Shown here piece by piece: positions 42,427 to 50,693 of a stretch of 64,000 nucleotides of DNA. The number at the start of each line of letters is the position of its first letter. Position 1 is the first letter of the stretch. Both the position numbers and the translations under genes were made by a program. This DNA is from Bog-473 sp963777485 (GTDB taxonomy: Bacteria; Actinomycetota; Acidimicrobiia; Acidimicrobiales; RAAP-2). Location of the stretch: the NCBI GenBank assembly GCA_963777485.1, contig CAVZQP010000002.1, positions 1 to 64,000 on the forward strand. Direction: 5' to 3'. The notes beneath the pieces are model-generated. The model saw only the letters and a program-made list of their open reading frames with translations, was not told where the DNA came from and searched no databases.

Positions 42427-43773
42427 ATGCCTCCCCACGACCAGTTCCGCTACGAGAGCGTCGACATCGAGCCGTCGTCGGGAAGCGTCATCTTCCGCTA
42501 CTCGACGTCGACGCACACGTTCGCTGAGCGCTACACGTTCGGGACGGGCCGGGACTGGGACGACCCCGCGGTCCAGGCGGCCATACGCATCCTGTTCCTC
42601 GTTGCGGGTGCCTCGTACTACAAGACGGCGGCGCCACCGGTCATCGACCTCGGCGAGCTCCCGAGCACCGCGGAGGAGCGAGCCTTCCTCACCCGCTACT
42701 ACGTCGAGGGGCTCGGGGAGTTCGCCTACCGCAACGGGCTGGACCTGCGCGACGTGCAGGTGGTCGGGCCGGACGCGGCCCCGGGCGCGGCGCCGGCGGG
42801 GTACGACCCGGTGCCGGGACGGCCGCTGATCCCCTTCGGCGGCGGCATCGACTCCATCGTGACCGTGGCCGCGCTGGCGGCCGAACACCCGGACGCGGCG
42901 CTCTTCGTCGTGCACCCGCCCGGTGACCTCTTCGCCGCTATCGAGGATGCGGCCGCGGTGACGGGGCTGCCGATCATCCACGTCGCCCGCGAGATCGACC
43001 CCCTCGTGCGACGCTCGGACGAGCTCGGGTTCCTGAACGGGCACGTGCCGGTCACGGCCATCGTCACGGCGGCGGCCGTCGTGGCGGCGACGTTGGAGGG
43101 TCGCGACGCGGTGGTGCTCTCCAACGAGTGGTCGGCCTCCGTGCCCACGCTGGTGGTGGACGGCGTCGCCATCAACCACCAGTGGTCGAAGGGGGACGAG
43201 TTCGAGCAGGCGTTCCAGCGGTTGGTCGAGGGTGCAGTGGGACCGCGGCTGTCGGTGTTCAGCTATCTGCGGGCGCGCACGGAACTGTGGGTGGCAGAGC
43301 AGTTCGCGCCGTTGCACGAGTACCACGACGTGTTCCGGAGCTGCAACCGCGCCTTCCACCAGGACCCGGCCCGCCGGCTCGACCACTGGTGCGGGACGTG
43401 CGACAAGTGCTGCTTCATCGATCTCGTCCTGTCGCCCTACATGGCGCGGGCGGACCTCGAGGCGATCTTCGCGGGGACCGAACCGCTGGAGAACCCGGCC
43501 AACAAGGCGCGCTTCGACGCGCTGCTGGGTCTCGGTGACGACGCCCGGCCCTTCGAGTGCGTCGGCGACGTCGACGAGTGCCGGGCCGCCGTACTCCTGG
43601 CCGCCGACCGAGCGGACCGCGAAGACGCGCGTCAGCTGCGCCGGCTGCGCGACGAGGTCGCGGGTATCTCGGGGGCGGCGCAGCCCGATGCGACGACGCT
43701 CCTCGCGCCGCGGGGGCCGCACCACATTCCGGAGCGCTATGCGCCAGCCGATCTCCTGGTCCGCGCTCGCTGA
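42427..43773 (+). CDS. murL: UDP-MurNAc-L-Ala-L-Glu epimerase
   Basis: 448 residues from ATG 42427; the ribosome site is weak. LIPFGGGIDSIVTVAALAAE is the nucleotide-binding loop, VVLSNEWSASVPT and INHQWSKGDEFEQAFQRLVE follow, and HWCGTCDKCCFIDLVLSPYM is the characteristic Cys-rich segment. This is the family of MurL from Xanthomonas oryzae, which inverts the terminal L-Glu of UDP-MurNAc-L-Ala-L-Glu to D-Glu using ATP. The overlap of 35 bp with the MurD-type ligase gene reproduces the known murD2-murL partnership. It would replace glutamate racemase (MurI). Confidence 0.88.
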   Translation: MPPHDQFRYESVDIEPSSGSVIFRYSTSTHTFAERYTFGTGRDWDDPAVQAAIRILFLVAGASYYKTAAPPVIDLGELPSTAEERAFLTRYYVEGLGEFAYRNGLDLRDVQVVGPDAAPGAAPAGYDPVPGRPLIPFGGGIDSIVTVAALAAEHPDAALFVVHPPGDLFAAIEDAAAVTGLPIIHVAREIDPLVRRSDELGFLNGHVPVTAIVTAAAVVAATLEGRDAVVLSNEWSASVPTLVVDGVAINHQWSKGDEFEQAFQRLVEGAVGPRLSVFSYLRARTELWVAEQFAPLHEYHDVFRSCNRAFHQDPARRLDHWCGTCDKCCFIDLVLSPYMARADLEAIFAGTEPLENPANKARFDALLGLGDDARPFECVGDVDECRAAVLLAADRADREDARQLRRLRDEVAGISGAAQPDATTLLAPRGPHHIPERYAPADLLVRAR

Positions 43774-45067
43774 CGCGAAGGTCGGCGTCTGGGGCCTGGG
43801 CGTCGAGGGACAGGCCAGCATCCGGCGCCTGGACACGCTGGGCGTGGCACCGATCCTCGTCGACGACGCGCCGAGTGCCGCAGAGATGGACGGGCGAGCC
43901 GTCTTGTCCACCGAACCCGACGGTTTGCGGGCGCTGCTCGAATGCGACGTCGTGGTCAAGAGCCCTGGCATCAGCCGTTACCGGCCCGAGGTGACGCGGC
44001 TGGAGGACGCCGGGGTCGCCGTCTGCGGAGGCCTCGGCCTGTTCATGGCGGAGGCCGACCCGGCACGCGTCGCCTGCATCACGGGGACCAAGGGCAAGAG
44101 CACCACGACCGCGATCGCCGTACACCTACTGCGGGCGCTGGGCTACGACGCGCGCGCCGGCGGCAACATCGGGCGACCGCCGTGGGATCCGTCCGAGGAC
44201 GGAGACCCGGACTACTGGATCGTCGAGACCTCGAGCTTCCAGGTGCCCGACCTCGCGGTCGCTCCCCATGTGGTGGCGGTGACGTCGCTCTCGCCCGACC
44301 ACCTCGACTGGCACGGCACCGTCGAGCGCTACTACTCGGACAAGCTCTCGCTGTGCACCAAGCCCGGCGTGACGCTGGCCGTGGCCGACGGCTCCGACGA
44401 ACGCCTCCGCGCGGAGGCCGGGCTGATGGGCCCGCACGTGCGGTGGGTGGACGACGAGGAGGTGGCGCGGGACGACGCGTGGTCGTCGGCCCTCGGACTG
44501 GCCGGGCCCCACAACGCGCGCAACGCGGCGATCGCCCACGCCGTGCTCATGGGCCTGCGCATCCCGGAGGCCGCGGACGAGCCGACCCTGGAGCGGGCCG
44601 CCGCCGGCTTCGACGCGTTGCCCAGCCGATTCCGCTCGCTCGGGTGCGCCGGAGAGGTGGAGTTCGTCGACGACGGTCTCTCGACCAACGTGCTGCCGGC
44701 GCAGGCCGCCCTCGCCGCGTTCGCCGACCGGCCGGTCGCGCTGCTCGTGGGTGGGCACGACCGCGGCGTCGACTACGCGCCGTTGGCGGAGACCCTCGCG
44801 GCGCGGACGGCCCCGACGCTCGTGGTGACGATGCCCGACAACGGCCCGCGCATCGGTGCCGCCGTCCGGGCGGTCAGCAGGGGGCGCGTCGATGTGGTGG
44901 ACGCGGCGGACCTGGATGCCGCGGTCGCAGCCGCTGTCACCTGGGCCACCACGGGCGGTGTGGTCCTGTTGTCGCCGGCGGCACCGAGCTTCGGGCGGTT
45001 CGGCGACTATCGGGAGCGGTCGGCCGCCTTCGCCGCTGCGGCGAAGCGGTACGGGCCGCTCAACTGA
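43739..45067 (+). CDS. murD2: MurD-type ligase, UDP-MurNAc-L-Ala:L-Glu ligase (MurD2)
   Basis: 442 residues from ATG 43739 (GGAG upstream), overlapping murL. It shows the Mur ligase three-domain plan: N-terminal VGVWGLGVEGQASIRRLDTL, ATP loop ACITGTKGKSTTTAIAVHLL, GGNIGRPPWDP, VTSLSPDHLDWHGTVERYYS, LAGPHNARNAAIAHAVLMGL, and the C-terminal FVDDGLSTNVLPAQAALAAF and VALLVGGHDRGVDYAPLAE. With MurL beside it, the specificity is expected to be L-Glu rather than D-Glu; that is inference from context. Confidence 0.9.
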   Translation: MRQPISWSALADAKVGVWGLGVEGQASIRRLDTLGVAPILVDDAPSAAEMDGRAVLSTEPDGLRALLECDVVVKSPGISRYRPEVTRLEDAGVAVCGGLGLFMAEADPARVACITGTKGKSTTTAIAVHLLRALGYDARAGGNIGRPPWDPSEDGDPDYWIVETSSFQVPDLAVAPHVVAVTSLSPDHLDWHGTVERYYSDKLSLCTKPGVTLAVADGSDERLRAEAGLMGPHVRWVDDEEVARDDAWSSALGLAGPHNARNAAIAHAVLMGLRIPEAADEPTLERAAAGFDALPSRFRSLGCAGEVEFVDDGLSTNVLPAQAALAAFADRPVALLVGGHDRGVDYAPLAETLAARTAPTLVVTMPDNGPRIGAAVRAVSRGRVDVVDAADLDAAVAAAVTWATTGGVVLLSPAAPSFGRFGDYRERSAAFAAAAKRYGPLN

Positions 45068-45073
45068 GGGCGT

Positions 45074-45733
45074 TCAGCAGGCGGCGCCTGCGGGCGCCAG
45101 CTCCTCACGCTCGCTGAGGAAGAGCCACCACGAGTCGGCCGACACGATGGCCGCCGACTGCACGAGGTCGGGGTCGGCGTCCAACTCGGCCAGCGCCTCC
45201 ATCGACCACCCGGCGTGGTCGACCTCCTGCGTGCGGTGGACCTCCCAGAAGCGCGTGGCCTTGTTGCCCATGCCGTAGTGGCGGCGCAACCCGTCCGCCT
45301 TGGACGCGGCGATGTCGGCGGCCTGGATCTCGTAGGCGGCCACCATGGCCAGCGCGGCCGCCGGGTCGTTGGCCGCCGCCGTGCGCACGAGCGCCAGCAA
45401 CGCAGCTGTCGACGGCGTCGCCGGTGCGTCGGGCTTGGCCCCCGCCGCCTTGGCGAACGACTCGAACAGCCGGACGTGCGGCTCGGGGGATCCGAGCTCG
45501 TCGGAGAGGTTGGCCTCGACCAACGAGCGGGCCCGGCCCTCTGGCAGCGCCGAGGCGATCGCAGACAACGTCACGGGGAGCTCGCGCTCGATGTGGCGGT
45601 ACTGCTCCGCATAGGCGGCCAATTCACCCTCCGACAGAGTTCCGGCCTCCCAGCGACGGTAGAACGGGTGCGTGAGCAAATGACGCCCGACAATCGCCTC
45701 CGCAAGCACCTCCTGGATCCTTTGAGTGTGCAT
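45074..45733 (-). CDS. Iron-containing redox enzyme-like protein (TenA/PqqC/CADD superfamily)
   Basis: 219 residues from ATG 45733, with a heme-oxygenase-like all-helical fold. Possible iron ligands are in EQYRHIERELPVTLSAIASA, EANLSDELGSPEPHVRLFES, AAYEIQAADIAASKADGLRR and FWEVHRTQEVDHAGWSMEAL, spaced like the Glu/His set of CADD-type di-metal oxygenases. Members include chlamydial CADD, which makes p-aminobenzoate, and others that oxidise small molecules. It is convergent with murD2 (6 bp). The function cannot be fixed from sequence alone. Confidence 0.72.
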   Translation of the reverse strand: MHTQRIQEVLAEAIVGRHLLTHPFYRRWEAGTLSEGELAAYAEQYRHIERELPVTLSAIASALPEGRARSLVEANLSDELGSPEPHVRLFESFAKAAGAKPDAPATPSTAALLALVRTAAANDPAAALAMVAAYEIQAADIAASKADGLRRHYGMGNKATRFWEVHRTQEVDHAGWSMEALAELDADPDLVQSAAIVSADSWWLFLSEREELAPAGAAC

Positions 45734-45806
45734 CGGGGAACCATAACCGCTCCCCGTCACACCCTCCGGGGGCGGAGGGGCGGCGGTGGCGGGGCACAAT
45801 CGGGGT

Positions 45807-46688
45807 GTGCTCAGCCTGGTCTGCTTCCTGGTGGGCGGGCTTCTGGGCTGGGGCGCAGCGCAGGGCGGCCCCACCGTGCAGCGCGTGTGGCCCGTCGTGC
45901 TGCGGGTGCAGATCCTCGTCACGTCCGCCACCTTGTCCCTGGTGGCGGCATGGCGCCTGACCTCGGCCGGCGAACTCGTCGGGCCGTTGGCCCTGGCGGG
46001 CGGGATGTGGGTGATGCTGGGTGTCAGCCTGATCTCGCGGGGACGGCGCAGTACGGGAGAGGGCGCGCTCGAGGCGTGGGCCGTGAGCCCCAACAGCGGG
46101 TTCTGGGTGGTGCCGGCGGCCACGGCCTTCGCGGGGTCGGCCGGCACGTTGATCGCCGTCCTGGCCAACGTCATCACGTCGGTCTGGGGCGGCGTCTGCG
46201 TGCACCTGATGCGACGCGACGCGCCGCTCCGCCAGCGCCGGGCGACCTCGTGGGTCGACCAGTCGCCCGTCCTCGCCTCGGTGGTGGGACTGCTGCTCCA
46301 CGTCGTCGGCGCCGCACCCGGTTGGACGGAGGATGTGCTGATCCTGGCCGCACCCCTCCTTGCCTTCTCGGGCGCGGCGCTCTTCACCGGGTCGGTCATC
46401 CACCCGCACAACATCTCGGTCCCCCGGCCGCAACACGCGATACGGCGCTGGGCCTGGCTGACCGTGATCCGGGTTGCGTACTTCCTCGTCGTCACCGCGG
46501 TGGCGGCCGCGACCGGGTCGACCGCCCTGGCCGTCGTGGCCGTGCTGAGCGCGCTGAGCGCGCCGTCGTTCCAACCGATCCAGCTGGCGGTGCTGTACCG
46601 CTACAGGTCCGAGGTGGTGGTCGCCGCCGTGCGCTGGGGCTGGTTGCTGGCGCCGTTCGGCCTGGGCGCGGCGGCGCTGATCCGGTGA
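45807..46688 (+). CDS. Multi-pass membrane protein, possibly an AEC-type transporter
   Basis: 293 residues from GTG 45807, with about ten hydrophobic segments in two halves. SPNSGFWVVPAATAFAGSAG in mid-protein resembles the 'N-x-G-F-x-x-x-P' helix break of auxin-efflux-carrier family transporters, and the first segment VCFLVGGLLGWGAAQGG is similar to their N-terminus. Substrate unknown. It is divergent from the CADD-like gene and convergent with the GH43-like gene. Confidence 0.55.
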   Translation: MLSLVCFLVGGLLGWGAAQGGPTVQRVWPVVLRVQILVTSATLSLVAAWRLTSAGELVGPLALAGGMWVMLGVSLISRGRRSTGEGALEAWAVSPNSGFWVVPAATAFAGSAGTLIAVLANVITSVWGGVCVHLMRRDAPLRQRRATSWVDQSPVLASVVGLLLHVVGAAPGWTEDVLILAAPLLAFSGAALFTGSVIHPHNISVPRPQHAIRRWAWLTVIRVAYFLVVTAVAAATGSTALAVVAVLSALSAPSFQPIQLAVLYRYRSEVVVAAVRWGWLLAPFGLGAAALIR

Positions 46689-46694
46689 CGCCCG

Positions 46695-46716
46695 GGCCCC
46701 GAAACCGTCAGGGGCC
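46695..46716. terminator. Bidirectional hairpin between convergent genes
   Basis: GGCCCC (46695-46700) pairs with GGGGCC (46711-46716) around a 10-nt loop, 6 bp after the membrane protein stop and reaching into the last codons of the convergent GH43-like gene. No T tract. Confidence 0.45.
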
Positions 46717-47460
46717 GCTCATCCCCACGATGGGGGCATTCAGGTGGATCGCGCCCGTCGAGCCGTAGAACGGCGCGTTGCCGTAGCCGAAGATGCCACC
46801 GTCGGTTGCCACCAACCAGTAACCACCCCCGTCGGGCGTGGCAGCCATGCCGACGATCGGCGCGTTGAGGTGGATGGCGCCGGTCGAGCCGTCGAACTTG
46901 GCGTCGCCGTAGTTGAAGATGCCGCCGTCGGACGCCACCAGCCAATAGCCGCGGCCATCCGAAGTGGTGGCCATCCCGACGACGGGGCGGTTGAGGTGGA
47001 TGGCGCCGGTCGAGCCGTAGAACTTGGCGTCGCCGTAGTTGAAGATGCCACCGTCGGACGCCACCAGCCAGTAGCCGCCGTCGTCAGGAGTCGCGGCCAT
47101 GCCCACGATGGGCGCGTTGAGGTGGAGCGCACCGGTCGAGCCGTAGAACTGGGCATCGCCGTAGGAGAAGATCCCGCCGTCGGACGCCACCAGCCAGTAG
47201 CCGCCATCGTCGCGGGTGGCGGCCATGCCCACGATCGGTGCGTTGAGGCGCATGGCGCCCGTGGAACCGAAGAACCGGGCGTCGCCGAACGAGAAGATGC
47301 CGCCGTCGCGAGCGACGGTCCAGTAACCCCCCGCATCGGCAGTGTTGGCGATCCCCACCACGGGCTGGTTGATGTGGATGCCGCCGGTCGAGCCGCAGAA
47401 GGGCTGGTTGCCATACGTGAAGACCCCGCCGTCGGTCGCCGTGAAGCGGTACCCGTACGG
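46708..47460 (-). repeat. Six 126-bp coding repeats at the 3' end of the GH43-like gene
   Basis: Each unit encodes 42 residues starting GYW(L/T)VA.DGGIF and ending PIVGMA.T.D. The first (GYRFTATDGGVFTYGN) and last units are the most divergent; the middle four share most bases. The period equals that of the array in the 2462-residue protein. Confidence 0.85.
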
Positions 47461-48531
47461 AGTCCCGGCGGGAGCGTTGCACGGAACCGAGAGGCCCGTG
47501 CTCAAGTCGATGGGTGCCGTGTAGAGATAACGGAACGCGCCGCACGCGTAGTGCGTGCAGGGCAGGTTCCACGCGGCGTAGCCGAGCCACCAGCCTCCGC
47601 CGGCATCCTGGAAGAGAGAACCGCCACCGGGCCCGTAGGCGCTGCCGTAGGTGCCGAGGAACGGCGCCGCCGGCTGGTTGCACGGCCCGAGGGGGCCGGC
47701 GCACGTGGTGAGGGCCTCGTTGTAGCTGGCCGACTGGAAGTCGCCGGCGGAGAAGAGCAGGTCATAGGCGCCCGAGGCGAAGACCATCTGCGGGTTGTCG
47801 GTCGTCGTCTCCCACGGCAGCTGCGGCTGATCCACCGTGAGCAGGACGGTGGGTGCGCCGGCCAAGGCGGTGCCGGACGCGTTCAGTGGGGCCGACCAGA
47901 TGCGTGACGGTGCACCCGACGAACCGTCGTTCGACTTCCACAAGAGGTACGCCGCCCCGGAGTTCGGGTCGACGAATGGACTCGGGTCGAGCACGCCGCC
48001 GTTGGCCGGGTCGCAATAGGCCGCGCCCAATGAGTTGTCTGTGAAGACCGGCAGTGACGACGTCGTGGCCACCGAGAGGCAGCTGAACCCCGAATCCGCG
48101 GGATGCGGGCTCTGGGAGGCGTCGTACCACATGACCCAGTGCCCGCCGTAGAAGAAGACACCGGGTGAGGTCTGCGTGTCCACCTGCTCCCAGCCGGGCA
48201 CGGCCGGCAACGCCGTCGAACCGTAAGGCTGGCCGGTGTAGGACCCGAAGCCCGACGCCGGGGATGCCGAGACCAGCGCCTGGATGTGGTTGCCCAGATG
48301 CGTGCCCGTCGTGAACGCGTAGTACGTGCCATTCGAATACACGACGTCGGGGTCCGGGGCGTCGCCGGCGAAGGCCGGGGAAGGGCTCGGCGCGAAACCG
48401 ACGTGGGCCTGGCTGGCATGGGCGTTCGCCGCCTCGGCACTCGAGGCCGGTGTGGACACCAAGACGGCGGCGAGCGCACACGCGAACGTCGTCACGACGG
48501 GCGCCCCCAGTCGGAGGATGCGTGCGCTCAC
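46708..48531 (-). CDS. Secreted GH43-like five-blade propeller protein with six C-terminal 42-residue repeats
   Basis: 607 residues from GTG 48531, overlapping the upstream gene by 4 bp. A signal peptide (TTFACALAAVLVSTPASSAE) is followed by a glycoside hydrolase 43-like domain (residues about 45-340): DAPDPDVVYSNGTYYAFTTG, HWVMWYDAS, LDPSPFVDPNSGAAYLLWKS. At the usual general-acid 'E-x-P' position it has D-N-P (TDNPQMVF), so activity is doubtful. Residues about 358-607 are six tandem 42-residue units of the type GYWLVASDGGIFNYGD / STGAIHLNAPIVGMAATPD, shared with the proteins at 52561 and 63224. The substrate, if any, is probably an arabinan or related glycan. Confidence 0.8.
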   Translation of the reverse strand: MSARILRLGAPVVTTFACALAAVLVSTPASSAEAANAHASQAHVGFAPSPSPAFAGDAPDPDVVYSNGTYYAFTTGTHLGNHIQALVSASPASGFGSYTGQPYGSTALPAVPGWEQVDTQTSPGVFFYGGHWVMWYDASQSPHPADSGFSCLSVATTSSLPVFTDNSLGAAYCDPANGGVLDPSPFVDPNSGAAYLLWKSNDGSSGAPSRIWSAPLNASGTALAGAPTVLLTVDQPQLPWETTTDNPQMVFASGAYDLLFSAGDFQSASYNEALTTCAGPLGPCNQPAAPFLGTYGSAYGPGGGSLFQDAGGGWWLGYAAWNLPCTHYACGAFRYLYTAPIDLSTGLSVPCNAPAGTPYGYRFTATDGGVFTYGNQPFCGSTGGIHINQPVVGIANTADAGGYWTVARDGGIFSFGDARFFGSTGAMRLNAPIVGMAATRDDGGYWLVASDGGIFSYGDAQFYGSTGALHLNAPIVGMAATPDDGGYWLVASDGGIFNYGDAKFYGSTGAIHLNRPVVGMATTSDGRGYWLVASDGGIFNYGDAKFDGSTGAIHLNAPIVGMAATPDGGGYWLVATDGGIFGYGNAPFYGSTGAIHLNAPIVGMSGP

Positions 48532-49178
48532 CCGAGCTCCTCACCCAGTCGACGGAAGGTATTGCAATAGAACAGTCGGCCATGCCCGACCCGCCAGTCC
48601 GCCCACTCGGCGTAGGCCTCGCTGTCGGCACCGCCCAGGCGGGGCGCGACGTGCTCGACCATGGTGGAGAATGTCTCTTCGGCATCGAGGGTGTCGAACT
48701 CGTAGAAGTGCATGAAGAGAGGGTCGGCACCTTTTTGGTTCTCGTAAACCGAGATCTGCGTGAAACCTGGAATTCCTGCGTCTGCGATGTGGCGGATGTG
48801 GACGAAGTCGCCCCAGTCCCGCAATGCGCCCGCCAGCTCAGGCGCCCGGGGGCCGATCCACACGATCAGCAAGCCCAGTGTGGGCGCTCCGGTGAGGACG
48901 CCCTGGCTCGGCCGGGGGTGGCGAACGAACACATGTGCCTCGGACGTGTCCGAAGGAGGCGGCGACGGGACGAAGTCCTCATCGGCTTCGACGACGAGGA
49001 GCGAGCTGCCGTCGCGAACACGCATGGGCAGCTCGGTGCGGCCGGGGGCGCAGTTCTCCCACCACGTGACCCGGGAGGCGCCGGGGAGGCGCTGCAGAGC
49101 GCCGGCCCGCTCCGCGCAGGCTTCGGCCGACGCGTCACCGAGTTCGAGGTAGAGCACCGGAGTGCAACGGTCCTCCAC
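48528..49178 (-). CDS. Uncharacterised protein, two-part alpha/beta barrel-like
   Basis: 216 residues from GTG 49178 (GAAGGA upstream). Not recognised with confidence. It contains PVLYLELGDASAEACAERAG near the start, APTLGLLIVWIGPRAPELAG in mid-protein, and FMHFYEFDTLDAEETFSTMV near the end, suggesting two ferredoxin-like (dimeric alpha-beta barrel) halves, as in EthD-like proteins. No signal peptide. Its stop overlaps the start of the GH43-like gene, so the two are coupled. Confidence 0.65.
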   Translation of the reverse strand: MEDRCTPVLYLELGDASAEACAERAGALQRLPGASRVTWWENCAPGRTELPMRVRDGSSLLVVEADEDFVPSPPPSDTSEAHVFVRHPRPSQGVLTGAPTLGLLIVWIGPRAPELAGALRDWGDFVHIRHIADAGIPGFTQISVYENQKGADPLFMHFYEFDTLDAEETFSTMVEHVAPRLGGADSEAYAEWADWRVGHGRLFYCNTFRRLGEELG

Positions 49179-49296
49179 GGCTACGCCGTCCTTCCTTCGG
49201 TGTGTTCCACCATGGCCCAGCGCCCACGTTACGATGCGCGCGCACACGCAAGCGGCGACCCCAGTCTCCGCATTCCCGCAGATCAAGGAGGATGTG

Positions 49297-50583
49297 GTGG
49301 CGAGTCGCACGAAGACCCTGTGGGCCGGACGGTCGGTCCGACCGTTTGCGGCCGTCTTGGCGCTCTGCGTGGTGGCCCTCTCGCTTTCAGTGGCTCCTGT
49401 GTACGCATCGGCGGCGTCCGCTTCGTCGACGACGCGGACCTCGTCCGCGTCGAGCATCGCCAGCATCGTCCGCGCCACCATGTCGCAGTATCAGTTGCGA
49501 GCTGTGATCGTCCGGGTGACCCAAGGCAACAAGGTGCTGACGACGCAGGCCTTCGGCACCTCCATGGACGGCGTCCCGGCCACCACGGCGATGCACTTCC
49601 GCAACGGTGCCGTCGCCTTCGAATACGTCAGCACACTCCTCCTCGAGTACGTCGACGAGCACAAGGTGACACTCAACGAGACCATCGATCATTGGCTGCC
49701 GGACCTGCCCGAGTCGCACCAGGTGACGCTGAAGATGCTGACCAACCAGACCAGCGGGTATCCCGACTTCGAGACCGACCCGACCTGGAACGCACAGTTC
49801 AACAGCAACCCGTTCCAGATCTTCAGCTACCAGGAGCGCCTGCAGGACGCGTTCAATCGTCCGGTGCAGTTCGCACCGGGCACCAACTGGAGCTATTCCC
49901 ACACGAACTTCATGATCCTGGGGAGGATCCTGTCGATGATCGGCAAGGCGCCGCTCGCCACTCTGCTGCAGCGCAAGGTGCTGGCACCGATGGGGCTGAC
50001 CCAGACCACCGGCAACCGCACCTCCGGCATTCCGAGCCCCGTCCTGCATTCGTTCAGCTCCGAACGCCGGGCGGCGCTGGGCGTACCGGACAGCAGCACA
50101 TTTTACGAGGAGTCGACGTTCTGGAACGCCCAGTGGGGCACACCCGACGGGGCGTCCGAGACGACCGACATCTACGACATGGCGAAGACGGCGGCGGCGG
50201 TGGGGACGGGAAAGCTCCTGACACGGTCCAGCTACCACGCGATGACGGACCCCAATCTCCTCGGATTCGGCCAGAAGCAAGCGAACTGTGTCCCGTCCTG
50301 CTTCAAGCAGATACCTCCGTACAACTACGGGCTCGGTGTGGTGCGATCAGACTCGTGGCTGCTCCAGAACCCGTTGCTCGGTGGCTACAGCGCGTCGGAG
50401 GCCTACCTGCCGTCGCAGAAGATCGCTGTCGCAGTGGTGACGACCTTCAAGCCGGGAGCCTTCGATTGCCAGGGGAACTACGACAACACGAGCGACGTGC
50501 TCTGGCGCAGGATCGCAGCGTCGGTGGCACCAAACGACGCGCCCACGCCGTCTCCGGCACAGCCGCCGACCGGCTGTCCCTGA
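49297..50583 (+). CDS. Secreted beta-lactamase-fold protein lacking the catalytic SxxK
   Basis: 428 residues from GTG 49297 (AAGGAGG 5 bp upstream). Signal peptide RPFAAVLALCVVALSLSVAP. The fold follows class C beta-lactamase/DD-peptidase-like proteins: HFRNGAVAFEYVSTLLLEYV, DHWLPDLPESHQVTLKMLTN, QTSGYPDF, FAPGTNWSYSHTNFMILGRI. In active members the first segment is 'F.iGSvTK'; here it is NGAVAF, so both Ser and Lys are missing, and the Y-x-N motif reads YSH. Probably a non-catalytic binding protein or pseudoenzyme. A Pro-rich tail ends the protein. Confidence 0.82.
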   Translation: MASRTKTLWAGRSVRPFAAVLALCVVALSLSVAPVYASAASASSTTRTSSASSIASIVRATMSQYQLRAVIVRVTQGNKVLTTQAFGTSMDGVPATTAMHFRNGAVAFEYVSTLLLEYVDEHKVTLNETIDHWLPDLPESHQVTLKMLTNQTSGYPDFETDPTWNAQFNSNPFQIFSYQERLQDAFNRPVQFAPGTNWSYSHTNFMILGRILSMIGKAPLATLLQRKVLAPMGLTQTTGNRTSGIPSPVLHSFSSERRAALGVPDSSTFYEESTFWNAQWGTPDGASETTDIYDMAKTAAAVGTGKLLTRSSYHAMTDPNLLGFGQKQANCVPSCFKQIPPYNYGLGVVRSDSWLLQNPLLGGYSASEAYLPSQKIAVAVVTTFKPGAFDCQGNYDNTSDVLWRRIAASVAPNDAPTPSPAQPPTGCP

Positions 50584-50588
50584 CCGCT

Positions 50589-50610
50589 CGAGGGTCCAGC
50601 GAGCCCCTCG
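50589..50610 (+). terminator. Weak hairpin after the beta-lactamase-fold gene
   Basis: CGAGGG (50589-50594) pairs with CCCTCG (50605-50610), 6 bp downstream of the stop. Moderate stem, no T run. Confidence 0.3.
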
Positions 50611-50693
50611 TCCACAGCTCGGAACCTCTGGGTCGCGGCGTACTCTGAGACTTCCGTAGTCGTGCGGGCCGTGTCGGGCGGGAGGTAGCTGCG

